Shown here one piece after another: positions 27,909 through 36,895 of a DNA stretch of 64,000 bases (position 1 is its first letter; the number at the start of each line of letters is the position of its first letter). Source of the DNA: Candidatus Chryseopegocella kryptomonas (GTDB taxonomy: Bacteria; Bacteroidota; Ignavibacteria; Kryptoniales; Kryptoniaceae); the NCBI RefSeq assembly GCF_001536065.1, contig NZ_CZVW01000001.1, forward strand, positions 1-64,000. The letters run 5' to 3'. The position numbers and the translations under genes are program-made. The notes beneath the pieces are model-generated. The model saw nothing but the letters and a program-made list of their open reading frames with translations, was not told the DNA's origin and searched no databases.

Positions 27909-28283
27909 TTTTTTGAAAAAATTAAAAAAATTGTTGAAAAAGTCAAGAGCGAAAGATTTGACTTGTCTTTTAAGGGCTAAGTTATGAATTTAAATTTTCA
28001 AAATTAGGTTCGCTTAAAACTCTTGACTTTTTAATTAACGGTCTTTAAATTATTTAAAAAGCACAGGAAAAAATTTCTTTTTGCTCTTGCTTTGCCTTCA
28101 TGTTTCGCGGGTTGTAAGGGTGAGCTTGAAGCAAAAGAGAAATTTCTTCTATTGACTTTAAATTGTGCGTTTTTTATATTCCTGTTAGGATGAAAAGGTA
28201 GATTTACACAATTATGATGCTTAAAATTTCACATAAATCAGGTGTTAACTCCAAGTTTAAATATAAAAATCTTGAGGACCAAA
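27909..28283. promoter_or_regulatory. 375-base regulatory region between the dehydrogenase and the CotH operon
   Basis: This is the longest gap in the window. It contains 13-base inverted copies AAAAAGTCAAGAG (27937-27949) and CTCTTGACTTTTT (28020-28032). The heptamer TTGACTT occurs at 27958, 28023 and 28152, and on the other strand at 27946-27940. A 14-bp stem with one bulged base pairs 28071-28084 with 28131-28145. Two sigma-70-like promoters face the CotH operon: TTGACT-17-TAAATT (28023-28051) and TTGACT-17-TATATT (28152-28180). No convincing gene is present. Confidence 0.5.
28152..28180 (+). promoter_or_regulatory. candidate main promoter of the CotH/polysaccharide operon
   Basis: TTGACT (28152-28157), 17 bases, TATATT (28175-28180). 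Each hexamer differs from the sigma-70 consensus at one position and the spacing is ideal. It would give a leader of about 95 bases before the ATG at 28284. Confidence 0.55.
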
Positions 28284-31079
28284 ATGAGGATTGCGAAGGC
28301 ATTTTTTATCTCAATTTTGGCAACAGCACTTTCTTTCTCTCAGGGAGTGAGAGAATTTTCAATCATTATCAACCCGGACAGTTTGCTTTTGTTGTATTCA
28401 CGCAATATATGGGATAAAACATATGTTCCGATGAGGTTTGTCCCGGAGGATGGTTCAGGACACGCTGGGGGAATAAGATTCAAGGGGCACTCATCAAGAT
28501 ATTATCCGAAGAAACCTTTCACTGTTAAGTTCAACAAGGGGCAAGAATTTGAAGGATGGCGTGAGATGGGGTTTAACGCAATGTATACGGATAAATCTTT
28601 AATGCGGGAGGAACTCGCGTGGCAAATTTCAAGAAAGCTTGGAATAATTGGACCTGAGACATATTATGCAAATCTTTACATCAATGGGAAAAATTACGGA
28701 CTTTATCTTTTTGTAGAAAGAATTGATGAAACCTTCAAGCGAACTCCGGAAAAATATGGATTTATGAAGGGTGGTTCAATGTATGAGCCGGTTGATGATT
28801 ATCATATGGGTGATCTTTTTATCCCGCTGGATTCAAATGATTACTTCAAATTTTATGACAAGAAATTTCCAGCAGATAGCAACTACTCCGATTTAATTCA
28901 ACTCATAAAAGAAATAAACGAAACTCCTGCGGAAGATTTCCACAATTTCATTGAGCGAAAATTTATAGGTGAAACAGTTTTAAACTGGTTCCTGCTTAAC
29001 ACATTAACTCATATGGGAGATACATACAACAAAAATTACTATCTTTATCACGACTCTGTTTCGGATAAATGGCTGATTATACCCTGGGACTATGATCTTT
29101 CTTTTGGGAGAGATGGAACAGGTGTCTTGCCTTATCCTTTGAACCTTTTGAACGATAAATTTAAATACTGGTATATGTTACCCTATCACGGCGTTGATAA
29201 TCCTTTGAAGATCAAGTTCTTTCAAAATTCAATCCTTGTTTCCAGATTCAAGCAAAAACTTGATTCTGTGCTAACTTACATTTTTACAGAAGATAAGATG
29301 CTCGCTTTGATTGATTCGTTGAAAAATTTGATAAGAAATTATGTTTATCGCGATGAATTTAAATGGGGAACGAACAAGGAATTTGATGAACAGGTTGAGG
29401 CATTGAAATACTATGTTACTGCGAGAATATTTTTCCTTTACAAGTGGCTTTCAAACTATTGGCCAGGTGAAGAAAATAAAGCGACATTGAGAATAACCCG
29501 GCTTGACACGGTTTATCACTTTGTTGATAAAAACGGTCGCTTGCTTGGAAGCATTTGGTTTTATGAGGCAAATGGACTTGATAGTTTAACCGTTATAGTT
29601 TATCCAGATAGCATTCCTCCGTATTTGCCTGATGATGTTTTGCCAGATAAATATGTCAGAAGAGTTTTTAAAATTATCCCGTATCCATCAAGTGCGAAAT
29701 TTAGAGCGAGGATAAGATTGGAATATAGAGATGAATCATTGACAAGAACTGAGCTTGGAGTGGGCATTTTGGATGAACATTTTTTGAAATTACATTATTT
29801 TGATGGTCAATCATGGAAACCGCTTGAGACAAATGTTAATTCATATGCAAATACTTTAACTGTTGATAATGTAAGCGATGAAGTTTTGAATGAAAACACA
29901 ACTTTGTCCGCATTTATCCCAGTTGATTACAAATTGCGGTGGAATAAGATAGAGACCTTATCTTGGGATAAACTTTTGAAAATAAAATTTGCGAATAAAG
30001 ACACTGGTTATGTCGTTGGGGAGACAAGCTCAATTTTCATCACAAAAGATGGCGGGAGGACATGGCTTTATAGGACAAAAGCCTTGGGGAAGGAATTAAA
30101 ATTAAACGATATTGCGTTTGCGGATTCGCTTGTTTATATCGTTGGTGAGCAAGGACTCGTTTATAAAGGTAAAATTGGCGATACGCTCTGGACACAAATT
30201 GAACTTGGAACGAGGGATAATTTCAAGCAAATTGGTTTTTATAATGGAAGATATGGATTTATAAGAGGCGAAAGTGAATTTTATTACACAAGCGATGCTG
30301 GAAATACTTGGCAGAAATTGTCTTTTTATGTAAATGGTGAAACGGAAATAAAAAGCGAAGATGCTTTCGCAAGTGTAAAGAAAAATTCAATAATTCTATG
30401 GAGAGCTGGCTCTAATGATTCTGTTTCAGTTTTTGTGAGCTATGTTGATACATCGTTGAGAAAAATAAAATTGTATAAAGATGGAGTTTTCTATGTTGTG
30501 GCAAGCGATGATTCAATTTATGTTGTCAAAGATACTATCGTGATTTCAAGACCTCTCAAAGCAAGGGTCAACGATATAAAGATAATTGACTCATTGAAAA
30601 TTTTCGTCGCCTGTGATGATGGAGTTGTTTTATACACGAAAGATAGTGGAAATTCCTGGCATCTTCAACCGATTGGAGTTACAAACGATATTTATTCAGT
30701 TGAATTTATTGATTCGCTGAAAGGTTTTGCAGTTGGAAATTTTGGCTTGCTTTTAAGCACGGAGCAAGGGGGATATACGAAAGTTATCTTTGCTCAAAAC
30801 CAACCAGAAGTTCCCGCTGTATTTAAACTCCATCAAAACTATCCTAATCCGTTTAACAGTTCAACGAAGATTTATTATGAAGTTCCGTATCCTTCGGAGG
30901 TGAAAATTGAGGTTTATGATATACTTGGCAGAAAAGTTGCGACACTTGTTGATGGGTATAAAAATTCAGGGGTTCACTTTGTTGATTTCAGTGCGGTTAA
31001 CCTTGCAAGCGGAATTTATTTCTATGTTATGAAGGCGAAGAACATCATTATCTCAAAGAAAATGGTTCTTTTAAAATAA
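28284..31079 (+). CDS. secreted CotH-kinase-family protein with YCF48-like repeats and type IX tail
   Basis: This 931-residue protein starts at ATG 28284, where the signal peptide begins (M-R-I-A-K-A-F-F-I-S). Residues about 25-400 form a CotH-type domain: G-G-I-R-F-K-G-H-S-S-R-Y-Y-P-K-K-P, and the active-site stretch P-W-D-Y-D-L-S-F-G-R-D (near 266-275), matching the metal-binding Asp pair of the CotH protein kinases. Residues about 560-830 contain photosynthesis-stability (YCF48)-like propeller blades (T-K-D-G-G-R-T-W). The tail is a type IX signal (H-Q-N-Y-P-N-P-F-N, I-L-G-R-K-V-A-T-L, S-G-I-Y-F-Y). First gene of a nine-gene operon; its phosphorylation target is unknown. Confidence 0.88.
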   Translation: MRIAKAFFISILATALSFSQGVREFSIIINPDSLLLLYSRNIWDKTYVPMRFVPEDGSGHAGGIRFKGHSSRYYPKKPFTVKFNKGQEFEGWREMGFNAMYTDKSLMREELAWQISRKLGIIGPETYYANLYINGKNYGLYLFVERIDETFKRTPEKYGFMKGGSMYEPVDDYHMGDLFIPLDSNDYFKFYDKKFPADSNYSDLIQLIKEINETPAEDFHNFIERKFIGETVLNWFLLNTLTHMGDTYNKNYYLYHDSVSDKWLIIPWDYDLSFGRDGTGVLPYPLNLLNDKFKYWYMLPYHGVDNPLKIKFFQNSILVSRFKQKLDSVLTYIFTEDKMLALIDSLKNLIRNYVYRDEFKWGTNKEFDEQVEALKYYVTARIFFLYKWLSNYWPGEENKATLRITRLDTVYHFVDKNGRLLGSIWFYEANGLDSLTVIVYPDSIPPYLPDDVLPDKYVRRVFKIIPYPSSAKFRARIRLEYRDESLTRTELGVGILDEHFLKLHYFDGQSWKPLETNVNSYANTLTVDNVSDEVLNENTTLSAFIPVDYKLRWNKIETLSWDKLLKIKFANKDTGYVVGETSSIFITKDGGRTWLYRTKALGKELKLNDIAFADSLVYIVGEQGLVYKGKIGDTLWTQIELGTRDNFKQIGFYNGRYGFIRGESEFYYTSDAGNTWQKLSFYVNGETEIKSEDAFASVKKNSIILWRAGSNDSVSVFVSYVDTSLRKIKLYKDGVFYVVASDDSIYVVKDTIVISRPLKARVNDIKIIDSLKIFVACDDGVVLYTKDSGNSWHLQPIGVTNDIYSVEFIDSLKGFAVGNFGLLLSTEQGGYTKVIFAQNQPEVPAVFKLHQNYPNPFNSSTKIYYEVPYPSEVKIEVYDILGRKVATLVDGYKNSGVHFVDFSAVNLASGIYFYVMKAKNIIISKKMVLLK

Positions 31080-31092
31080 AAAGTTCTGAAAA

Positions 31093-33114
31093 ATGAAAAT
31101 CCAATTTCTCTTTTTGATCGTTATTTTGAATACTACAATTCAAACCTTTCTCTTTGCTGAAAAATTGACATTCCAAAAGTTTGGCTACGATGATATTGTT
31201 TTAACTGGACCGACGCCTGCGGTTACATTGTTTTTGAGAGTTGGTGAAAATGTTGATTCATCAAAAAGTTATATCGTTCTTGACATTGAGCCGTCACCTG
31301 TTTTGAATTTTAAAAATTCCTACATTACAGTTTTGATATGGGATAAGCCAGCGTTGACGGTCAGATTGAGCGATCTGGGGGATAAATTGATAGTTCCGCT
31401 TCGTCAGTTTGATTTGAGTTTTTCTGATTTTATCAAGCTTGACATCAAGGCGAACCTTTCCATAACGATGGACAGATGCTATGACATTATAACAAACGGG
31501 TTGTGGGTTAAGATCAGAAAATCATCTTTTGTTAATGTGGAGTTTAAGCAAAGAATAGGTGTAAAGTTAAAGATCAGCAATTTTTTAAAGTTTCTTGAAG
31601 GTGGAGGTGCAATAGTTATACCATCAAATTTATCCACGATTGAATGTGAAGGTGCGGTCTGGGTTTATTCTTATCTGAGAAAATTGACAGGAAAAGATTT
31701 TGAGGTAGAAACATATGAGACGCTTCCAGATGAGGTGGAAAATTTTGTCATCGTGTCAAGATTTGACAAGATACCTGAAAAATATAAAAAGTCAATAAGC
31801 GGAAAATTCTTGAATAACGATGGATTGATTTATGTTTATTCAGAGCAAACTGCAAAATTTCGGAAGAATGTTCTTGTTCTTACAGGTTTCAATGATGAAG
31901 GATTGAGAAAGGTAATCAAAGCGTTTTTAAATAAAGACATTTTTCAATCTTCGTTTAACAGTTTTCTACTTGTTCGTCAAGCGGTGCAAGAATTGGAAGT
32001 AAAACCTCCGCTTCCACCTTACAAGATAAGTTTTCGTAAGCTCGGCTTCACGAGTGGACGACTTGAGGGGATAGGGAATTTAAGATATGTTTACTCATTC
32101 AAAAATTCTGAACTTGGATTTTCACCGGACAAATTGACGATAAACATAACCGCAGTTTATGCCCCCGTGGTAAGTGCGGTTCGCAATGCGTTTTTCAATG
32201 TTTACTTTAATAACACTTTGATTGAAAGCAAAAGATTAACAGAGGAAGGAAAAATCTCTTACAGCTTTGATGTTGATAGATTTGTTTTGTTGAAAACGAA
32301 CACGATAACGGTTGAATTTGTTTATTATCCGACAAGTGAGGAATGTAAAAATTTGATGGCGAACTTTTTCTGTATGCTTGATGATGAAAGGTCGTATATC
32401 AATGTGTCAAGTTTTTATCGTCCAGATGAATTAAGTTTTGTTTATTTCCCCGAGATGTTTGGTTATGGTGAAACGGTTGCGGTCATCGGTGGCAAGATTA
32501 CGCTTCAAAAGGTAAGATCGCTTGCAAAAATTGTTTATCTTGTAAATTCGGGAATTAAAGAGTTTGAATTCTATCCGTCTGTTTATTTCTCTTCATCCGT
32601 TGATTATGAAATTTTGAAAAACTATAATTTAATTTTGATCCTTGATCCAAATGAGCAATTGATGGAGAAATTTGAAAATTCTCCATTGAAGCCAAGACAG
32701 GGATTTAGAATTTTGAGTTCAGCAACGGGGCGTGTTTTATACACACTCTGGGATACAACATCAATTGGTGTGAGTGAGGTATTTTACGGTGAAAAAGGCA
32801 ATCCTGTGCTTCTTGTTTTTGGAATGGGAAGGTATGCCGATGAAAGAATTTATCAAATGACGAAATCACTTGAAGCGAAATTTCCTGACATCAGCGGGAA
32901 CATAGGAATAGTTGATGGTGAGAAAAGTTACTTTTTCAGAGTTGAAGCGGGACTTTTGAAAGTTCAATATCCAGGGGAGAGAACATTTCTTGACATTTTC
33001 AACCAATACAAAATTTTTATAATCGGGCTTGCGTGGGCGTTGTTTTTAGCATTGCTTGTTTATGTCTTCTGGCGTGGAAGGAAAATGGCAAGAAAAGTTA
33101 TGGAAAGAAAATGA
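31093..33114 (+). CDS. BcsB-like periplasmic subunit of a polysaccharide synthase
   Basis: This 673-residue protein resembles the cellulose synthase B subunit: signal peptide (about 1-22), F-x-x-x-G-Y-D-D-I-V-L-T-G-P, paired carbohydrate-binding and flavodoxin-like modules (N-L-S-T-I-E-C-E-G-A at 178 onward; a second set after 300), and one C-terminal transmembrane anchor (I-I-G-L-A-W-A-L-F-L-A-L-L-V-Y-V-F-W) with a basic tail. BcsB guides the growing glucan through the periplasm and activates BcsA. The GT2 protein three genes downstream is the likely partner. The stop shares ATGA with the next gene. Confidence 0.78.
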   Translation: MKIQFLFLIVILNTTIQTFLFAEKLTFQKFGYDDIVLTGPTPAVTLFLRVGENVDSSKSYIVLDIEPSPVLNFKNSYITVLIWDKPALTVRLSDLGDKLIVPLRQFDLSFSDFIKLDIKANLSITMDRCYDIITNGLWVKIRKSSFVNVEFKQRIGVKLKISNFLKFLEGGGAIVIPSNLSTIECEGAVWVYSYLRKLTGKDFEVETYETLPDEVENFVIVSRFDKIPEKYKKSISGKFLNNDGLIYVYSEQTAKFRKNVLVLTGFNDEGLRKVIKAFLNKDIFQSSFNSFLLVRQAVQELEVKPPLPPYKISFRKLGFTSGRLEGIGNLRYVYSFKNSELGFSPDKLTINITAVYAPVVSAVRNAFFNVYFNNTLIESKRLTEEGKISYSFDVDRFVLLKTNTITVEFVYYPTSEECKNLMANFFCMLDDERSYINVSSFYRPDELSFVYFPEMFGYGETVAVIGGKITLQKVRSLAKIVYLVNSGIKEFEFYPSVYFSSSVDYEILKNYNLILILDPNEQLMEKFENSPLKPRQGFRILSSATGRVLYTLWDTTSIGVSEVFYGEKGNPVLLVFGMGRYADERIYQMTKSLEAKFPDISGNIGIVDGEKSYFFRVEAGLLKVQYPGERTFLDIFNQYKIFIIGLAWALFLALLVYVFWRGRKMARKVMERK

Positions 33115-34210
33115 AGAAAATTCTCCTTTCCTGCTCTTGCTTTTTTATTCCTGTTCACCTGTGATATACAGAGTTAATCATTCAAGGTTAAGAGAATTAG
33201 AAACAAAGGCAATTGATGAGATCAAACGAAGGTTGAGTTTGGGACTTCCATCAAGACCAAATGGATTTTGCTATGCGATTGACCTTGCTGAAATTATGCA
33301 AACAGGTGTTGAAATCGGCGATTCGTCTATGTTTAGCAGTGCTTATGAGATTTTGAAAAAACATTACATAATTCGTGATTCGTGGATTGATAGCTCAATT
33401 TTGTGGAGATACAAACCCGAAGTTGAGCCAGATGCTTCTGGAACTGCGGAGACAATTCATTGTGCGCATGCAATTTTTCTTGCGTATAAAAAGTGGAAAA
33501 AGGAAGAATATAAAAGAGTAAGCTATTCTCTCGCAAGGGCTTATTTAAAACACGGCTATATGATTGACTCAAATCGGTTCATTGTAAAAAATTATTTCAA
33601 CTATCAAACGAGAACTCTTTCAGAAAACACTTATCTTATCAACCAGCGTCCTGATTACTTATACGAAATTGGGCTTGAAAACAACGATTCAGAGATGTTA
33701 AATAAAGCGAAGTTAATGTATAATGCGATCATCGGTGGCTATGTTGGGAATGGATTTTTTTACTCAATATATGATGTTGGAGTTTTAACCGTAGATCCTG
33801 GTTCATCAGGTTATTTTTCTCCGAATTCTGTTTTTCCGTTGATTTCTTCAGTTGATATAGCAACTTCAATCAAAGGTTTTAATGATAAGCCAGCTTGGGA
33901 GATTTTGAAATTTTTTGAAAATAATTTTGGAAGATGGAGCGATTTTTATGTTTATAATAATGGCAAATTTATTGAACAAGAGAAAACAAATTCAGTTAAT
34001 CTGGCTGTGCTTTCAGCAATGATTGATCTTTATTTTGCCTTGGGTAAGCCAAAGGCATATAGAAATTTAATAGTTTATCTTTCGCAGATTCTTGCCGATA
34101 AAGTAAATGTATTCTTGACAAGTTTATCGCCTGAAAATCTTGATTCTTATTATTTTGAGTTGGCAAGAGCGATAAGAACAATGCGCAGGATAAACGAGAA
34201 TGGGATTTAA
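33111..34210 (+). CDS. lipoprotein with six-hairpin glycosidase-like fold; frameshift in its leader
   Basis: Most of this ~367-residue protein lies in the frame that stays open from 33056, and contains helical hairpins and E-P-D-A-S-G-T-A-E-T-I-H-C-A-H-A, reminiscent of (alpha/alpha)6 glycosidases. The natural start, ATG 33111 in the ATGA overlap with the BcsB-like gene, is in another frame: M-K-K-I-L-L and then a stop at 33162. A -1 shift near C-T-T-T-C-C (33126-33131) would join them into MKKILLFLLLLFYSC-SP, a perfect lipoprotein leader. So one base is probably missing, by sequence error or real mutation. Position suggests a BcsZ-like trimming enzyme; the family is not proven. Confidence 0.6.
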
Positions 34211-35018
34211 AATTTTGAAATATCCCGTATTTTTATGTTTTGTCGTTTCTTCTGTTTTTGCAGGTGCGTGGACACGGGGGAAAGGAAGCATTCTTCTTGT
34301 GCCATACTGTTATTTTTATCAGGCAAGCGGATATTACGACACGAATTGGAAATTCAATCTTCTTCAAAACAGCGGATATTTTGATGGACTTGGTTTTGGA
34401 TTATACTTTGAATATGGTTTCAGCGATAGATTTAATTTGGTTGGAAATTTTTCTTTTGTGAGAAACAGATGGATTGACAATTATAACTACAAATCAAACA
34501 GCGATTTTGGGGATTTTGAGATTGGATTGAAATTAAAAATTTTTGAGTCAAGGTTTGTGTTAAGTTTTCAAACTCTTGCGATTATACCTGCTTATTCAAT
34601 GGATAGAGAACCATTGATTGGGTATGGAGAATATGCTGGTGAAGTTAAAATTCTTTTCGCTGGCGGATTGAGACCGTTTTCTCTTAATTCTTATTTTAAC
34701 ATTGAACTTGGATACAGAAGATTTTATTCAAAGGTTGCGCCACAGGTTAGATTTCAAATTTTATATGGAATTAATCTCGGTTGGAAATGGCAAGCGATTT
34801 TTCAAATTGACGGCGTCAATTCAATTGGTGAAGGAACATTTTCAACAAGATTTAATCCGTCAATTGAGACGGACTATAACGAAGGGAAATTAAGCGTTTC
34901 GCTTGCGCATAGATTCACATATAAAGCGTGGTTTCAGGGTGGCGTTTTCTATGATGTTTATGGCAGAAAAATTGGCGCTGGAAGAGGTTTCTTCATAGCA
35001 TTGTGGATTGAGATTTAA
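34200..35018 (+). CDS. outer-membrane beta-barrel protein
   Basis: This 272-residue protein starts with a signal peptide (about 1-22, ending V-F-A-G-A-W) and is made of alternating aromatic/hydrophobic strands throughout (G-L-G-F-G-L-Y-F-E-Y-G-F-S-D-R-F-N-L-V-G-N). It ends in a strand closing with W-I-E-I. I cannot name the family; it resembles transporter-like barrels of about 12 strands. Its start overlaps the preceding gene by 11 bases, and the GT2 synthase follows 14 bases later, so an outer-membrane pore for the polymer, as in other synthase-dependent systems, is a fair inference. Confidence 0.7.
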   Translation: MGFKILKYPVFLCFVVSSVFAGAWTRGKGSILLVPYCYFYQASGYYDTNWKFNLLQNSGYFDGLGFGLYFEYGFSDRFNLVGNFSFVRNRWIDNYNYKSNSDFGDFEIGLKLKIFESRFVLSFQTLAIIPAYSMDREPLIGYGEYAGEVKILFAGGLRPFSLNSYFNIELGYRRFYSKVAPQVRFQILYGINLGWKWQAIFQIDGVNSIGEGTFSTRFNPSIETDYNEGKLSVSLAHRFTYKAWFQGGVFYDVYGRKIGAGRGFFIALWIEI

Positions 35019-35032
35019 ATTTCAATTTCGCT

Positions 35033-36895
35033 ATGATTGAAGAAGTCAAGAAATACTCTGTCAAGGATATTTTGATTGATTCTGGAATTATTGATGAGAG
35101 CGCAATCAATGAGATTGAAAAATTTCAAAGTGAAACTGGTTGGTCTTTTGCGAAAGTTTGTCTGACATTTGGTTATGTGAGCAGAAAAAAATGGCGTGAG
35201 ATTGTTGAATCGCTTGGATATGAGATGGTTGATGTTAAGAAGGAAAAAATTGACCCGAAGATTGTCTCTTATATGAATCTTTTAATTATGGAGCAATATC
35301 TTGGAGCGCCGATAAGAAAAGAGAACGGCAAAGTTATACTTGCTATGGTTGACCCGACGGATGCTGAATTTGTTGAGATTGTGAAGAGAGTTTTTAAAAG
35401 CGATGTTGAGATAATTTTTTCAATGGATGTTGATGTAATCTGGGTTTTACATAAATATCTCGGACCTCCTTTTTGCAGGATTGCGATTTATAATTTGCTC
35501 TGGAAAGATCCCGATAGGTCGGCGGTTTTAACTTTGACGACGAAACAAGTTATTATCATCGTTGGTTTGTTGACCCTTTATCTTATTTATTTTTCAATTA
35601 ACCCAATTGGTGGGGTTGTGCTTTTAAACATTTTGATTAGTTTTTTATTTCTTTTTTCAATCCTTTTTAAGTTCACGCTTTCTCTTGTTGGAGCAAGATA
35701 TGAACTTTATGAAGTCATAACGCAGGAAGAGATAAATGCACTCCGAGATGATGAACTTCCAGTTTACACGATACTTCTTCCTGTTTATAAAGAGCCCAAG
35801 GTCATAGCAAAACTTGTTGAAAGCATAAATCGTATGGATTATCCAAAGTTAAAACTTGATGTGAAGCTTTTACTTGAAGAAGATGATTTGGAGACGATAG
35901 ATGCGGTGAGAAGACTTGATTTCCCTGCGGTTTTTGAACCACTTGTTGTGCCATCTGAACAGCCAAAGACGAAACCAAAGGCGTGTGATTATGGATTACT
36001 TTTCTCTCGTGGTAAATATCTGACAATTTATGATGCCGAAGATATTCCAGACGCAGATCAACTTAAAAAAGCAGTTGTGGCTTTCAAAAAACTTCCAGAT
36101 GAATATATCTGCGTTCAATGTGCCTTGAACTATTACAATAGAGAAGAAAATCTTTTGACCCGTATGTTCACGCTTGAGTATTCTTATTGGTTTGATTATA
36201 TGTTGCCTGGGCTTGATAGGTTGAAAATGCCAATTCCTCTCGGTGGGACGAGCAATCATTTCAAGAAAGATATTCTTGAAGAACTTGCTGGCTGGGATCC
36301 ATTCAATGTCACAGAAGACGCAGACCTTGGGATAAGAGCTTATGCGAAAGGTTACAAAGTTGCTGTTTTAAATTCAACAACTTATGAAGAAGCTAACAAA
36401 GCAATTAAAAACTGGATAAGGCAACGCTCAAGATGGATCAAAGGTTATATGCAGACATACCTTGTTCATATGCGACATCCCATTGAATTGATCAAAAAAT
36501 TGGTTTTTAAAGGTTTCCTTGGTTTTCAACTTTTTGTCGGCGGGACTCCGTTCGTTTTTCTTGCTAATCCTATCCTTTGGTTTGTTTTCACAACATGGCT
36601 AATTACCAAAGCTGAAATTATAAAGCTCTTTTTCCCCGATTGGGTTATGTATGTTTCAACTTTTAATCTTTTGTTTGGAAATGCGATCGTAATTTATATG
36701 AATATGATGTCAGTTTTCAGGCGAAAGTATTACAATCTCTTACCTTACGCATTGCTGAATCCATTTTATTGGATTTTGCATTCAATTGCAGCTTATAAGG
36801 CACTGTGGCAGTTGATTCAAAATCCATTTTACTGGGAGAAAACAGAGCACGGATTAAGTGAGATATTTAAGAAAGAAAAAATCCAAAAGAGATGA
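35033..36895 (+). CDS. polysaccharide synthase: GT2 with an N-terminal MshEN-like domain
   Basis: This 620-residue protein has two parts. Residues about 5-150 resemble the GspE/MshE N-terminal (MshEN) fold: V-K-D-I-L-I-D-S-G-I-I-D, then G-W-S-F-A-K-V-C-L-T-F-G-Y-V-S, followed by a small domain (V-I-L-A-M-V-D-P-T-D). Two helices (about 165-220) lead to the GT2 domain: P-V-Y-T-I-L-L-P-V-Y-K-E, Y-D-A-E-D-I-P-D, T-E-D-A-D-L-G and Q-R-S-R-W. More membrane helices follow. The layout recalls E. coli NfrB, a c-di-GMP-controlled glycosyltransferase with MshEN, but in the other order. The R-L-G residues of the nucleotide motif are not conserved, so c-di-GMP binding is doubtful. Confidence 0.85.
   Translation: MIEEVKKYSVKDILIDSGIIDESAINEIEKFQSETGWSFAKVCLTFGYVSRKKWREIVESLGYEMVDVKKEKIDPKIVSYMNLLIMEQYLGAPIRKENGKVILAMVDPTDAEFVEIVKRVFKSDVEIIFSMDVDVIWVLHKYLGPPFCRIAIYNLLWKDPDRSAVLTLTTKQVIIIVGLLTLYLIYFSINPIGGVVLLNILISFLFLFSILFKFTLSLVGARYELYEVITQEEINALRDDELPVYTILLPVYKEPKVIAKLVESINRMDYPKLKLDVKLLLEEDDLETIDAVRRLDFPAVFEPLVVPSEQPKTKPKACDYGLLFSRGKYLTIYDAEDIPDADQLKKAVVAFKKLPDEYICVQCALNYYNREENLLTRMFTLEYSYWFDYMLPGLDRLKMPIPLGGTSNHFKKDILEELAGWDPFNVTEDADLGIRAYAKGYKVAVLNSTTYEEANKAIKNWIRQRSRWIKGYMQTYLVHMRHPIELIKKLVFKGFLGFQLFVGGTPFVFLANPILWFVFTTWLITKAEIIKLFFPDWVMYVSTFNLLFGNAIVIYMNMMSVFRRKYYNLLPYALLNPFYWILHSIAAYKALWQLIQNPFYWEKTEHGLSEIFKKEKIQKR

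Noticed and set aside
28061-28135. Possible c-di-GMP riboswitch upstream of the CotH operon (GCACAGG at 28061-28067)
   Set aside because: Only the short GCACAGG string fits; the later conserved parts of the GEMM motif (GGCAAACC, GACGCAAAGCC and the receptor loop) are absent.
33056-33130. Start of the glycosidase-like gene at TTG 33056 or ATG 33062
   Set aside because: It would place about 25 charged residues before the hydrophobic lipoprotein core and overlap the BcsB-like gene by over 50 bases, unlike the ATGA junctions of this operon.
33126-33131. Programmed -1 ribosomal frameshifting at C-TTT-CC
   Set aside because: There is no heptameric X-XXY-YYZ slippery sequence and no obvious downstream pseudoknot; kept only as an alternative to a missing base.
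33111-33164. Seventeen-codon leader peptide gene
   Set aside because: The short frame ends in the lipoprotein-coding region and continues naturally into the main frame by a one-base shift, so a broken or misread start explains it better.
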